64,000 nucleotides of DNA from Nitrosomonas sp. Nm33 (lineage in GTDB: Bacteria; Pseudomonadota; Gammaproteobacteria; Burkholderiales; Nitrosomonadaceae), in contig NZ_FNPJ01000003.1 of the NCBI RefSeq assembly GCF_900107265.1, positions 32,618 to 96,617 on the forward strand, read 5' to 3'. The translations under genes and the position numbers were made by a program. The notes below the pieces were generated by a model. The model worked only from the letters and a program-made list of their open reading frames with translations. It made no database searches and was not told the origin of the DNA. Positions 26,537 through 36,375 of the stretch are shown here, one piece after another. The number at the start of each line of letters is the position of its first letter. The first letter of the stretch is position 1.

Positions 26537-27985
26537 ATGAACGAGTTTTTTACTATTGCTGATCGCTGCCTATTGATGCCCTATGAGCTGGATGCGAATA
26601 GATTGCATCAGGTATTTGGGCAAATACTTATACACAAGATCGATTATGCCGATCTTTATTTTCAATATAACCGTTCTGAAGGTTGGGTTCTCGAAGAAGG
26701 TATCGTTAAATCAGGTAGCTTTAATATTGACCAAGGTGTAGGGGTGCGCGCAATCAGTGGTGAAAAAACGGCGTTCGCCTATTCGGATGAGATCAGTCTT
26801 GATGCACTCGTATCTGCGGCAAAAGCAACGCGCGCCATTGCTGGTCAGAGAAGCATGCATCCGGCCCGAGTTGCTAAGCAGGTGGCATCCTATAACAGTA
26901 GGTCGCTTTACCTTCCTCAGGACCCCATTGCAAACTTTAAAGATAGCGACAAGGTGGCATTGCTGGAGAAACTTGAACGATTTGCGCGTGCGATAGATAA
27001 ACGCGTCATTCAGGTTGTGGCATCGCTTGCGGGTGAGTACGAGGTTATCATGGTTGCACGTAGCGATGGTTTACTAGCTGCTGATGTGAGGCCATTAGTG
27101 CGAATGTCATTACAGGTGATAGCAGAAGAAAAAGGCCGGCGTGAGCAAGGCGTTGCTGGCGGTGGTGGGCGATTTGATTACACCTATTTCACTGATGAAA
27201 TATTAAACGACTATGCACAAAAGGCAGTACACCAAGCGATAGTAAATCTGAATGCGAGGCCTGCTCCGGCAGGCACTATGACAGTAGTTTTAGGAAATGG
27301 CTGGCCTGGTATCCTGCTGCATGAGGCCATTGGCCATGGATTGGAAGGCGATTTTAACCGTAAAGGTAGCTCGGCTTTTTCTGGACGCATTGGTGAACGA
27401 GTTGCGGCCGATGGTGTGACTGTAGTGGATGATGGTACGCTTGCTAATCGTCGTGGATCTTTGAATATTGACGATGAAGGGAATCCAACCCAATGTACGG
27501 TATTGATTGAGAATGGTGTACTCAAAGGCTATTTACAAGACAGCCTGAATGCAAGACTCATGAAGCAACCCCTTACAGGTAATGGTAGACGCGAATCTTT
27601 TGCACATATTCCCATGCCACGCATGACAAATACCTATATGCTCAATGGAGATAAAAATCCAGAAGAAATTATTGCGTCAGTGAAACATGGATTGTATGCC
27701 GCAAATTTTGGAGGTGGGCAAGTAGATATCACGAGTGGTAAATTTGTCTTTTCTGCTGCAGAAGCTTACATGATAGAGAATGGGAAAATTTCTTACCCAA
27801 TAAAGGGCGCAACTTTAATCGGTAACGGCCCAGATGTTCTGACACGTGTTTCCATGATAGGTAATGATATGGCGCTTGATCCAGGAGTCGGCACATGTGG
27901 GAAAGAGGGGCAGAGTGTGCCAGTAGGCGTTGGGCAGCCAACATTGCGAGTGGAAGGATTAACCGTGGGAGGAACAGGCGGTTGA
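26537..27985 (+). CDS. tldD: Metalloprotease TldD
   Basis: 482 aa, standard length. The zinc-binding HExxxH motif is [15 protein letters not shown] (His at about 262 and 266), and the C-terminal zinc ligand Cys is in [23 protein letters not shown]. The N-terminal domain has [34 protein letters not shown]. TldD works with TldE (PmbA) as a cytoplasmic protease that trims unstructured peptides, including peptide natural-product precursors and CcdA. tldE is not in this window. Confidence 0.95.
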   Translation: MNEFFTIADRCLLMPYELDANRLHQVFGQILIHKIDYADLYFQYNRSEGWVLEEGIVKSGSFNIDQGVGVRAISGEKTAFAYSDEISLDALVSAAKATRAIAGQRSMHPARVAKQVASYNSRSLYLPQDPIANFKDSDKVALLEKLERFARAIDKRVIQVVASLAGEYEVIMVARSDGLLAADVRPLVRMSLQVIAEEKGRREQGVAGGGGRFDYTYFTDEILNDYAQKAVHQAIVNLNARPAPAGTMTVVLGNGWPGILLHEAIGHGLEGDFNRKGSSAFSGRIGERVAADGVTVVDDGTLANRRGSLNIDDEGNPTQCTVLIENGVLKGYLQDSLNARLMKQPLTGNGRRESFAHIPMPRMTNTYMLNGDKNPEEIIASVKHGLYAANFGGGQVDITSGKFVFSAAEAYMIENGKISYPIKGATLIGNGPDVLTRVSMIGNDMALDPGVGTCGKEGQSVPVGVGQPTLRVEGLTVGGTGG

Positions 27986-28356
27986 CGGAGTCAGCGATCT
28001 TACTGCTGATTAATTATAAATCCAGGATATTTTCTCAGCGTCAGTTAGTCGGGAATAAAACCCAGATTCCTAGTAATATATGCAGATGCATGCATTTCTT
28101 TGTATTGTAAAACGAATAGCGGTTTGTCTGATGATATAGGCGTTATCGTTTGTTAACAGGATTGATTCCTGCAGCTTGAGTTTAAAAAAACTGAGAGTTA
28201 ACCGAGGGCTAACTAAAAGTCATAATTAAATTATGACTGAGATATCCGAGATATATGAGATATAGTAGTGATAGAAAATAGCAGAGCGAAGATGCATTTA
28301 ACTAAGTTCTTATTTTTAGATTTTAGATTTTTTTTTGATACCAGGATACACAAAGG
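27986..28356. other. ilvB upstream region
   Basis: 371 bp between tldD and ilvB. It holds a short stem (AGTTA 28196-28200 with TAACT 28210-28214), a perfect dyad at 28218-28238 and three 9-bp repeats at 28239-28265, listed separately. A short frame at 28080-28139 (MQMHAFLCIVKRIAV...) is Ile/Val/Leu-rich but has no ribosome binding site. An AT-rich tract 28311-28338 precedes the ilvB ribosome binding site. Confidence 0.5.
28218..28265. promoter_or_regulatory. Perfect 10-bp dyad followed by three GAGATAT repeats
   Basis: AGTCATAATT (28218-28227), one central A, then AATTATGACT (28229-28238) form a perfect palindrome. Directly after it GAGATAT occurs at 28239, 28248 and 28257, a strict 9-bp period. 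The position, about 120 bp upstream of the ilvB start, fits a regulator binding site, but no regulator is identified. Confidence 0.45.
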
Positions 28357-30060
28357 ATGAGTGTAGAACTAACAGGTGCCGAGATTACGGTGCGTTACCT
28401 GCAGGAAGAAGGGGTGAAATATATTTTTGGCTATCCTGGCGGTGCAGTGTTGTTTATTTATGATGAACTATTTAAGCAAGATAAAGTAAAGCATATTCTG
28501 GTTCGCCATGAGCAGGCAGCCCTTCATGCAGCGGATGGCTATGCTCGGTCCAGTAACAATGTGGGTGTTGCTTTAGTGACATCGGGACCTGGGGTAACGA
28601 ACGCTGTGACAGGTATTGCGACTGCTTATATGGATTCTATTCCCCTCGTTATTATTAGTGGACAGGTTCCTACAGCAGCAATTGGCCAAGATGCGTTTCA
28701 GGAAGTGGATACAGTTGGAATTACGCGTCCTTGTGTAAAACATAATTTCTTGGTGAAAAACATCACTGAGCTTGCATCAACGATAAAAAAGGCTTTTTAT
28801 ATTGCGTCAACCGGCCGTCCGGGGCCCGTTTTAGTTGATATTCCGAAAGATGTCACACAACAAAAGACGATATTTGATTACCCGAGCAGTGTGAGTTTGC
28901 GTTCCTATAATCCGGTTAGCAACGGGAATTCCCAACAGATAAAAAAAGCGGCGCAATTGATTTTGAGTGCAAAGCGGCCGATGATTTATTCAGGGGGAGG
29001 TGTGATTCTGGATGATGCATCTGAAGCTTTGACAGAATTGGTGCGCTCGCTGAATTTTCCATGTACTAACACATTAATGGGACTTGGCGGTTATCCTGCG
29101 ACAGATAAACTGTTTGTCGGTATGCTAGGTATGCATGGAACCTATGAAGCCAATATGGCGATGCAATATTGTGATGTATTGATTGCAGTGGGCGCGCGTT
29201 TCGATGATCGTGTCATTGGTAATCCCAAGCATTTTTACAGTGAAGAGCGAAAGATAATTCATATTGATATTGATCCTTCGTCTATTTCCAAGCGTGTCAA
29301 GGTAGATGTTCCAATAGTGGGGAGTGTTTCCGAAGTATTGAATGAGCTGATTAAATTGATCAAGGCTAGTAAAGAAAAAACAGATGCTCATGCACTCACG
29401 GAATGGTGGAAGCAAATAGATTTATGGCGCGAACGAGATTGCCTAAGGTATGATCGTACGAGTACAGTTATTAAACCGCAAATGGTCGTCGAAAAGCTTT
29501 ATGCGGTGACAAAGGGTGATGCATTTATTACGTCAGATGTTGGACAGCATCAGATGTGGGCTGCGCAGTTTTATCGATTTGATAAGCCTCGCCGTTGGAT
29601 TAATTCGGGTGGACTAGGTACCATGGGATTTGGGTTGCCTTCAGCAATGGGTGTGCAATTAGCTAATCCCAATGGAGTAGTAGCCTGTATTACAGGTGAA
29701 GCAAGTATACAAATGTGCATCCAGGAATTATCAACCTGTAAACAGTATCACTTGCCACTTAAAATCATTAATCTTAATAATCGGTATATGGGCATGGTTC
29801 GGCAATGGCAGGAATTTTTTCATGGAAATCGTTATTCAGAATCCTATATGAATGCGCTTCCAGATTTTGTCAAACTGGCTGAGAGCTATGGTCACGTCGG
29901 AATGAAGATAGAGAAACCAGAAGATATCGAAGGCGCTTTGGAGGAAGCTTTTAAACTCAAAGAGCGATTAGTTTTTATGGATTTTATTACTGACCAGACG
30001 GAAAATGTATTTCCTATGGTGCCAGGTGGTAAAGGTTTGTCTGAAATGATTCTGGTATAA
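28357..30060 (+). CDS. ilvB: Acetolactate synthase, large (catalytic) subunit
   Basis: 567 aa ThDP-dependent enzyme; it makes acetolactate or acetohydroxybutyrate, the first common step of valine/leucine/isoleucine synthesis. The catalytic Glu is in LVRHEQAALHAADGYARSS, and TSGPGVTNAVTGIATAYMDSIPLVIISGQVP follows. The ThDP/Mg motif reads TGEASIQM...NLNNRYMGMVRQW, a GE-A variant of the usual GDG. The ribosome binding site is CAGGA at about 28342. ilvH follows after 3 bp, so the two subunits are co-translated. Confidence 0.96.
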   Translation: MSVELTGAEITVRYLQEEGVKYIFGYPGGAVLFIYDELFKQDKVKHILVRHEQAALHAADGYARSSNNVGVALVTSGPGVTNAVTGIATAYMDSIPLVIISGQVPTAAIGQDAFQEVDTVGITRPCVKHNFLVKNITELASTIKKAFYIASTGRPGPVLVDIPKDVTQQKTIFDYPSSVSLRSYNPVSNGNSQQIKKAAQLILSAKRPMIYSGGGVILDDASEALTELVRSLNFPCTNTLMGLGGYPATDKLFVGMLGMHGTYEANMAMQYCDVLIAVGARFDDRVIGNPKHFYSEERKIIHIDIDPSSISKRVKVDVPIVGSVSEVLNELIKLIKASKEKTDAHALTEWWKQIDLWRERDCLRYDRTSTVIKPQMVVEKLYAVTKGDAFITSDVGQHQMWAAQFYRFDKPRRWINSGGLGTMGFGLPSAMGVQLANPNGVVACITGEASIQMCIQELSTCKQYHLPLKIINLNNRYMGMVRQWQEFFHGNRYSESYMNALPDFVKLAESYGHVGMKIEKPEDIEGALEEAFKLKERLVFMDFITDQTENVFPMVPGGKGLSEMILV

Positions 30061-30063
30061 GAA

Positions 30064-30555
30064 ATGCGACATATTATCTCTTTATTGATGGAAAATGAGG
30101 CCGGTGCTCTGTCTCGAGTAGCAGGCTTATTTTCGGCACGAGGTTATAACATTGAGTCACTCAATGTAGCGCCGACTGAAGATCCAACTTTGTCTCGTAT
30201 GACATTGGTCACAATAGGCTCGGATGAAGTTATTGAACAAATTACTAAGCAACTGAATAAATTAATTGAGGTTGTCAAAATAGTTGATTTGAGCGAAGGA
30301 GATCATATCGAGCGAGAGCTTATGCTGGTGAAAATAAAAGCCATTGGAGATGATCGTGAAGAAATGAAACGATTGGCAGATATTTTTCGCGGCAATATTA
30401 TTGACGTAACAGACAAGTCATACACCATAGAGTTGACAGGTACAAGCTCAAAACTCGATGCATTTCTTGAAACAATAGAGCGAAATATGATTCTAGAGAC
30501 TATCCGAACTGGTGCTTCCGGTTTAGGTCGTGGAGAGCGGATCTTGAAGGTATAA
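30064..30555 (+). CDS. ilvH: Acetolactate synthase, small regulatory subunit
   Basis: 163 aa. An N-terminal ACT domain (RHIISLLMENEAGALSRVAGLFSARGYNIESLNVAPTEDP) binds valine for feedback inhibition; the C-terminal domain (about 80-160) has REEMKRLADIFRGNIIDVTDKSYTIELTG. It begins 3 bp after the ilvB stop. ilvC follows after a 108-bp gap. Confidence 0.96.
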   Translation: MRHIISLLMENEAGALSRVAGLFSARGYNIESLNVAPTEDPTLSRMTLVTIGSDEVIEQITKQLNKLIEVVKIVDLSEGDHIERELMLVKIKAIGDDREEMKRLADIFRGNIIDVTDKSYTIELTGTSSKLDAFLETIERNMILETIRTGASGLGRGERILKV

Positions 30556-30654
30556 CAGATTGATTCGATAAAGATAACTAACTGATCCTATGCAGTATTA
30601 GTTACTAAAATTTTGTTTTGATATTTTTTGCGCCAGCTGGGTATATATTATTAA

Positions 30655-31680
<1,026 letters not shown>

Positions 31681-31738
31681 TGAGGAATTAATCTGCACAT
31701 TTTTGTCTAAAATTATTTAAAATACTTCGCATTTTTAA

Positions 31739-31775
31739 CCCGATATTTCCACTAAATATCGGGCTAATCTTCTAT
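31739..31775 (+). terminator. Terminator-like hairpin after ilvC
   Basis: Perfect 10-bp stem CCCGATATTT (31739-31748) / AAATATCGGG (31754-31763) with a 5-nt loop, then a weak pyrimidine/T run. It separates ilvBHC from psd, 24 bp before the psd start codon. Confidence 0.6.
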
Positions 31776-31786
31776 ATAAGTTACTC

Positions 31787-32434
31787 ATGTCACCTTATCC
31801 GCATCCTATCATTGCCCGCGAAGGTTGGGTTCATATCACCGTAGCGTTTCTAATTTCTTTATTTGTCCACCTATTTTTAGGCTGGTTGTGGGCATTACCT
31901 TTCTGGTTAATTGCACTGTTCGTCTTGCAGTTTTTTCGTGATCCCCCGCGTATTATTCCGTTGCAGGCTAATGCTATATTAGCCCCTGCAGATGGTCGGA
32001 TTGTGGCTGTCGAGAAAACACAGGATCCTTTTCTTAATCGTGAGGCGATTAAAGTAAGTGTATTCATGAATGTATTTAATGTTCATTCCAATCGTAGCCC
32101 TGTTGATGGTGAAGTAAAAGACCGTTGGTATTTTCCGGGTAAATTTATTAATGCTAGCTTACCGAAGGCCTCATTAGAAAATGAACGTAATGCTCTCTGG
32201 ATAAAAACAGGTAGAGGTCTTGATGTTACTTGTGTGCAGATTGCGGGGTTGATTGCGAAACGCATTATATGTCATGCCAAACCTGGGGATCATCTTTCGC
32301 GTGGACAGCGGTTTGGATTTATTCGTTTTGGTTCAAGAGTAGATGTTTATCTTCCTACAGATACTAAAATCAATGTCAATATTGGTGACAAAGTCTATGC
32401 GACACTAACGATATTAGCTGAGTTACGCAGTTAG
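31787..32434 (+). CDS. psd: Phosphatidylserine decarboxylase proenzyme (small type)
   Basis: 215 aa, the short archaeal/beta-type PSD-A form. Two hydrophobic segments (about 15-50) anchor it to the inner membrane. Conserved blocks are [13 protein letters not shown] and [18 protein letters not shown]. The self-cleavage site is Gly182-Ser183 in [12 protein letters not shown], which yields the pyruvoyl group on the small subunit. It makes phosphatidylethanolamine. Its usual partner pssA follows, but a 110-bp MITE-like insertion separates them. Confidence 0.93.
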   Translation: MSPYPHPIIAREGWVHITVAFLISLFVHLFLGWLWALPFWLIALFVLQFFRDPPRIIPLQANAILAPADGRIVAVEKTQDPFLNREAIKVSVFMNVFNVHSNRSPVDGEVKDRWYFPGKFINASLPKASLENERNALWIKTGRGLDVTCVQIAGLIAKRIICHAKPGDHLSRGQRFGFIRFGSRVDVYLPTDTKINVNIGDKVYATLTILAELRS

Positions 32435-32509
32435 CCAAATTTGCTTATTATTATTGTGTAACATGCTTATCATTGCTGTGTAACAGTTTGTTGGGAGGAT
32501 AATATTATT

Positions 32510-32619
32510 GAGACCTCTGCATAACTGGCTTTTTGGATAGTTTAGTATTTTTAAGTGATTGATTTTATGAGTAATACATACGCAGAAAAACTCTAAAAAC
32601 ACAGTTATGCAGAGGTTTC
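32510..32619. mobile_element. MITE-like element, 110 bp, between psd and pssA
   Basis: Terminal inverted repeats GAGACCTCTGCATAACTG (32510-32527) and CAGTTATGCAGAGGTTTC (32602-32619) match at 17 of 18 positions, with weaker symmetry continuing inward. The element is flanked on both sides by TTATT (32505-32509 and 32620-32624), consistent with a 5-bp target duplication. The interior has no ORF. The GAGACC start resembles ends of IS5/IS4-type elements; assignment to a parent IS is inference. Confidence 0.75.
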
Positions 32620-32688
32620 TTATTTCCTGTTTTTTGCTATTTATTTTTCTATATCCCATCCTTGGTTTTTATGTAGTTCATACTGAAA

Positions 32689-33474
32689 ATGCATGAACCA
32701 AACTCAGTGCGCTTTGTGCTTAAGTCCCGCTTACGACGCAGAGGAATTTATCTATTGCCGAATTTATTTACCACAGCGGCATTGTTTGCGGGTTTCTTTG
32801 CGATCGTGCAGGCGATGAATGGTAACTACGAGCATTCTGCAATAGCTGTTTTCATTGCGATGGTGTTGGATGGTTTGGATGGACGAGTGGCGCGTCTAAC
32901 TCATACTCAAAGTGAATTTGGCGCAGAGTATGACAGTTTGTCGGATATGGTTTCTTTTGGGGTTGCCCCTGCACTCGTAGCATATGAGTGGGCACTAAAA
33001 GATATGGGTAAATTGGGGTGGATAGCGGCGTTTATTTATTGCGCTTGTGCCGCATTACGGTTGGCACGTTTTAACACCAACATAGAAGTAGTCGATAAGC
33101 GTTTCTTCCAGGGATTGCCTAGTCCTGCAGCGGCTGCCCTGATTGCTGGATTGGTATGGGTAGCATTGGACTTTCAAATACAAGGTGTGGATATCAAGTG
33201 GCTGGTATGGGCAATCACATTGTTTGCTGGACTTACCATGGTTAGTAACTTGCCTTACTATAGCGGTAAAGAATTCAATCTGCGTAGACGGGTACCTTTT
33301 TTCTCAATTTTATTATTATTATTATTCTTTTTTGTATTGATACCGAGTCATCCGCCTGTTGTGTTATTTGGTCTGTTTTCTCTATATGCTTTATCAGGTT
33401 ATTTCATGAAGCTATGGCGGCTTGGTAAAAGTAAAAAGAGCGATGAAACACAAAATCAGAATATGACGCAGTGA
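32689..33474 (+). CDS. pssA: CDP-diacylglycerol-serine O-phosphatidyltransferase
   Basis: 261 aa, integral membrane. The CDP-alcohol phosphatidyltransferase motif is complete: D64-G65-x2-A68-R69-x8-G78-x3-D82-x3-D86 (LDGRVARLTHTQSEFGAEYDSLSD). About six to eight hydrophobic helices follow. It makes phosphatidylserine, the substrate of Psd. The ATG at 32689 has no strong ribosome binding site, and the native spacing to psd has been altered by the MITE. Confidence 0.94.
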   Translation: MHEPNSVRFVLKSRLRRRGIYLLPNLFTTAALFAGFFAIVQAMNGNYEHSAIAVFIAMVLDGLDGRVARLTHTQSEFGAEYDSLSDMVSFGVAPALVAYEWALKDMGKLGWIAAFIYCACAALRLARFNTNIEVVDKRFFQGLPSPAAAALIAGLVWVALDFQIQGVDIKWLVWAITLFAGLTMVSNLPYYSGKEFNLRRRVPFFSILLLLLFFFVLIPSHPPVVLFGLFSLYALSGYFMKLWRLGKSKKSDETQNQNMTQ

Positions 33475-33517
33475 TCTTGCTATTGCAGAAATGTTGAAAA
33501 TATTTTATATTTTTACT

Positions 33518-33613
33518 ATGGTTAAGTTAATAGATAATTCTCCAGCTTCTCTATACTTCTCTTCTTTGGCCTTGCTACACTTAAGAGGCTACCTGCTGCG
33601 CCGTGGGCGCTAA
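33518..33613 (+). promoter_or_regulatory. Candidate leucine-rich leader ORF upstream of leuA
   Basis: A 31-codon frame (MVKLIDNSPASLYF...) with eight Leu codons, six of them clustered in SSLALLHLRGYLL. A GCGCC/GGCGC hairpin (33598-33610) overlaps its end and the terminator-like hairpin 33652-33674 follows. The arrangement resembles amino-acid attenuators, but the ATG has no Shine-Dalgarno and the -10-like TATGGT at 33517 overlaps it. Confidence 0.3.
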
Positions 33614-33651
33614 AATTCAATACTTTATTTCGATCTCTTGTTGATAATCTA

Positions 33652-33680
33652 AAAAATTCGTAACCCGAATTTTTAATCTT
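33652..33680 (+). terminator. AT-rich hairpin with T-tract 44 bp before leuA
   Basis: AAAAATTCG (33652-33660), loop TAACC, CGAATTTTT (33666-33674): perfect 9-bp stem ending in T5. It is either a weak terminator after pssA or an attenuator for leuA. Confidence 0.45.
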
Positions 33681-33717
33681 TGTTTTGTAATTTAGATTGC
33701 ATTCGATGGAGAAAATG

Positions 33718-35250
33718 ATGCGCGATCATTTGATTATTTTTGATACAACCTTACGTGATGGGGAGCAAAGTCCCGGCGCTTCCATGACAAAAGAAGAGAA
33801 GGTGCGTATTGCTCGACAACTTGAGCGTATGGGTGTAGATGTCATTGAGGCAGGATTCCCGGCAGCTTCTAATGGGGATTTTGAAGCAGTCAAGGCAGTG
33901 GCCGATACGATTAAGGATAGTGTGGTTTGTGGACTTGCGCGCGCTATCGAAGCCGATGTAAACCGCGCTGGTGAAGCTTTGTGTGGTGCTAATGCGGCGC
34001 GCATTCACACTTTTATTGCTACCTCACCCATACACATGAAGAATAAGTTGCGCATGTCTCCGGAGCAAGTAATCGAACAAGCGGTGAAAGCTATAAAATG
34101 GGCGCGTCGATATACAGACAACGTTGAATTTTCTCCAGAGGATGCCGGTCGTTCCGAAATTAGTTTTCTTTGCCGTGTTTTGGAAGCGGTGATCGATGCA
34201 GGAGCTAAGACACTGAATATTCCAGATACGGTGGGATATACTATGCCAGATCAGTTTGGTCAACTTATTCGAACATTGCGTGAACGTATTCCTAATTCAG
34301 ATAAAGTGGTTTTTTCAGTTCATTGCCACAATGATTTAGGATTGGCAGTAGCTAATTCATTATCAGCGGTCATAAATGGTGCGAGGCAAGTAGAATGTAC
34401 CATTAATGGATTGGGTGAGCGTGCTGGAAATGCTGCTCTTGAAGAAGTTGTAATGGCCGTCCGTACACGGCAGGATTTTTTTTCATGTGATACCCGCATA
34501 GATACAACACATATCGTACCCGCCAGTAAATTGGTTTCAGGAATCACTGGTTTCCCAGTTCAACCTAATAAAGCTATTGTTGGAGCAAATGCTTTTGCCC
34601 ATGAATCTGGAATTCATCAAGATGGTGTACTCAAACATCGTGAAACTTATGAAATTATGCGTGCGGAAGATGTGGGCTGGGGAGCCAATAAGTTGTTGCT
34701 GGGTAAACATTCTGGCCGTAACGCGCTTCGCAGTCGCTTGAAGGAGCTTGGAATTGAACTTGAATCAGAAGAAATGCTAAATACTATGTTTATGCGCTTC
34801 AAGGATTTGGCGGATAAAAAGCATGAAATTTTTGATGAAGATTTGCACGCACTGGTCTCGGATGAGGTACAGATTCCTGAAGAGCATTATCGATTGCTTT
34901 CACTTATTGCACATAGTGAAACAGGCGAGCCCCCCTTTGCTCGGGTAGTGATTGCTGCCGGGAATAATGAGCTGCATGCCGAGTCTGAAGGGAGCGGCCC
35001 AGTTGACGCAACCTATCGTGCGATTGAAAAGATTTTGAATAGTGGTGCCGAACTACAATTATTTTCGGTGAATAATATTACCAGTGGAACAGATGCACAA
35101 GGTGAGGTGACTGTCAGATTGCAGAAGTCCGGCAGAATCGTAAATGGTCATGGAGCAGATACAGATATTGTAGTTGCTTCTGCTAAAGCTTATCTCAGCG
35201 CATTCAATAAACTGTATAGCAAGCTTGAGAAAGCCCATCCGCAGGTCTGA
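33718..35250 (+). CDS. leuA: 2-isopropylmalate synthase
   Basis: 510 aa from the ATG at 33718, which is six bases after GGAG; ATGs at 33706 and 33715 and a TTG at 33697 are in frame, but the family N-terminus fits 33718. The catalytic barrel starts [20 protein letters not shown] and has metal-binding [13 protein letters not shown] and [19 protein letters not shown]. The C-terminal LeuA dimerisation domain (about 385-505) binds leucine for feedback control. It is the committed step of leucine synthesis. A TlpA-like gene follows 4 bp downstream. Confidence 0.96.
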   Translation: MRDHLIIFDTTLRDGEQSPGASMTKEEKVRIARQLERMGVDVIEAGFPAASNGDFEAVKAVADTIKDSVVCGLARAIEADVNRAGEALCGANAARIHTFIATSPIHMKNKLRMSPEQVIEQAVKAIKWARRYTDNVEFSPEDAGRSEISFLCRVLEAVIDAGAKTLNIPDTVGYTMPDQFGQLIRTLRERIPNSDKVVFSVHCHNDLGLAVANSLSAVINGARQVECTINGLGERAGNAALEEVVMAVRTRQDFFSCDTRIDTTHIVPASKLVSGITGFPVQPNKAIVGANAFAHESGIHQDGVLKHRETYEIMRAEDVGWGANKLLLGKHSGRNALRSRLKELGIELESEEMLNTMFMRFKDLADKKHEIFDEDLHALVSDEVQIPEEHYRLLSLIAHSETGEPPFARVVIAAGNNELHAESEGSGPVDATYRAIEKILNSGAELQLFSVNNITSGTDAQGEVTVRLQKSGRIVNGHGADTDIVVASAKAYLSAFNKLYSKLEKAHPQV

Positions 35251-35254
35251 TGAA

Positions 35255-35761
35255 ATGAAACGCTTTTTCCCTTGCTTATTTCTTTTATTGAATTTCCTAT
35301 CTTTTTATATTCAGGCAGAAGAATTCCAGTTCAGATTTGAGGATAGCAAGGGAAAAATACATCAATTAAGCGATTATAGAGGAAAGTGGGTGCTGGTAAA
35401 TTTCTGGGCAACCTGGTGTCCTCCCTGTTTGGAGGAAATTCCCGATCTGATCTCGCTTTATGAAGAGCGGAATGATGTCATGATCATTGGCATCGCAATG
35501 GATTATGCAGATACGGAAACTGTAATAAAATTTACTGAAGCAATGTCTGTTCCTTATCCGATCGTTTTCGGTAACAGAGAGATTGCTTCGCAGCTTGATG
35601 AGCTATCGATGCTGCCAAGTACCTATTTATTTGACCCTACTGGTAAACCAGCAGCACGAAAGATTGGATTACTTACACGAGAGGATATTGAAAAATTCAT
35701 ACAGAATTATTTAGGAAGCACGAGTCCATCGAAGGCAGCTGATCCCCTTCATGCTGAGTAG
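35255..35761 (+). CDS. TlpA-like periplasmic thiol-disulfide oxidoreductase
   Basis: 168 aa. Signal peptide (residues 1-21, ending FYIQA), then a thioredoxin fold with the redox motif WCPPC at Cys55/Cys58 (VNFWATWCPPCLEEIPDL) and the cis-proline in MLPSTYLFDPTG. TlpA/ResA proteins reduce apocytochrome or copper-protein cysteines in the periplasm; the partner is unknown. The ATG at 35255 was chosen because it gives a clean signal peptide; upstream in-frame codons lie inside leuA. It is convergent with the lytic transglycosylase gene. Confidence 0.9.
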   Translation: MKRFFPCLFLLLNFLSFYIQAEEFQFRFEDSKGKIHQLSDYRGKWVLVNFWATWCPPCLEEIPDLISLYEERNDVMIIGIAMDYADTETVIKFTEAMSVPYPIVFGNREIASQLDELSMLPSTYLFDPTGKPAARKIGLLTREDIEKFIQNYLGSTSPSKAADPLHAE

Positions 35762-35769
35762 AAATTTTG

Positions 35770-36375
35770 CTAATTCTGTGCTAACCCTTGGGTTATAGGG
35801 TAGTGCCAATATTTGTGCCACGCATTAAATACAAGCTCTGGATAAGTTGCTTGTCCTAGACTTCCGTTGTATCTTCCGAGAGCACGAAAATAATTACCTC
35901 TCTCAATATCAAGGTAGTGACGTAGAATCGTGCATCCATAACGTAAATTGACCCGTAAATGGAAGAGATTATGCTCTTTGCTGCCAATGGCATCAACCCA
36001 GAAGGGCATGATTTGCATATAGCCGCGCGCACCTGCGGTTGATATAGCATATTTTCTGAAACCGCTTTCGACCTGAATAATACTCAACACTAATTGTGGA
36101 TCGAGCCCTGCACGGGTGGCCTCGTAATGAACCGTAGTGAGGAAGTTGTCGCGCTCGTTTTGATCGGGCATGTGCTTTTTTAATTGTTCAGACATGGTAG
36201 TAAGCCAAGCCTTACTTTCTGCCTCAGGCAGTGTAATAAAATGCGAAATAGCCTGATCGCTTACAGCCCTTTGTAATACTGTTCTGGTACTGGCGGACAA
36301 AGGTTCATGCATTTGGGCGCCTGCCTGAGCAATTGGCGGAGTAAGAATTACAACAAAGCCAATCAGTTTCCACAT
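35770..36375 (-). CDS. Lytic transglycosylase (SLT domain)
   Basis: 201 aa. Signal peptide (about 1-19, [20 protein letters not shown]), then an SLT domain with catalytic Glu in [28 protein letters not shown] and the later [28 protein letters not shown] block. It cleaves peptidoglycan to 1,6-anhydromuropeptides in the periplasm. Its start overlaps the proS 3' end by 13 bp, so it is co-transcribed with proS. Confidence 0.9.
   Translation of the reverse strand: MWKLIGFVVILTPPIAQAGAQMHEPLSASTRTVLQRAVSDQAISHFITLPEAESKAWLTTMSEQLKKHMPDQNERDNFLTTVHYEATRAGLDPQLVLSIIQVESGFRKYAISTAGARGYMQIMPFWVDAIGSKEHNLFHLRVNLRYGCTILRHYLDIERGNYFRALGRYNGSLGQATYPELVFNAWHKYWHYPITQGLAQN

Noticed and set aside
29689..29705. 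GEA in place of GDG in the ThDP motif of IlvB
   Set aside because: Acidic GE variants occur in acetolactate synthases of this bacterial group and the rest of the motif is intact, so not a sign of inactivation.
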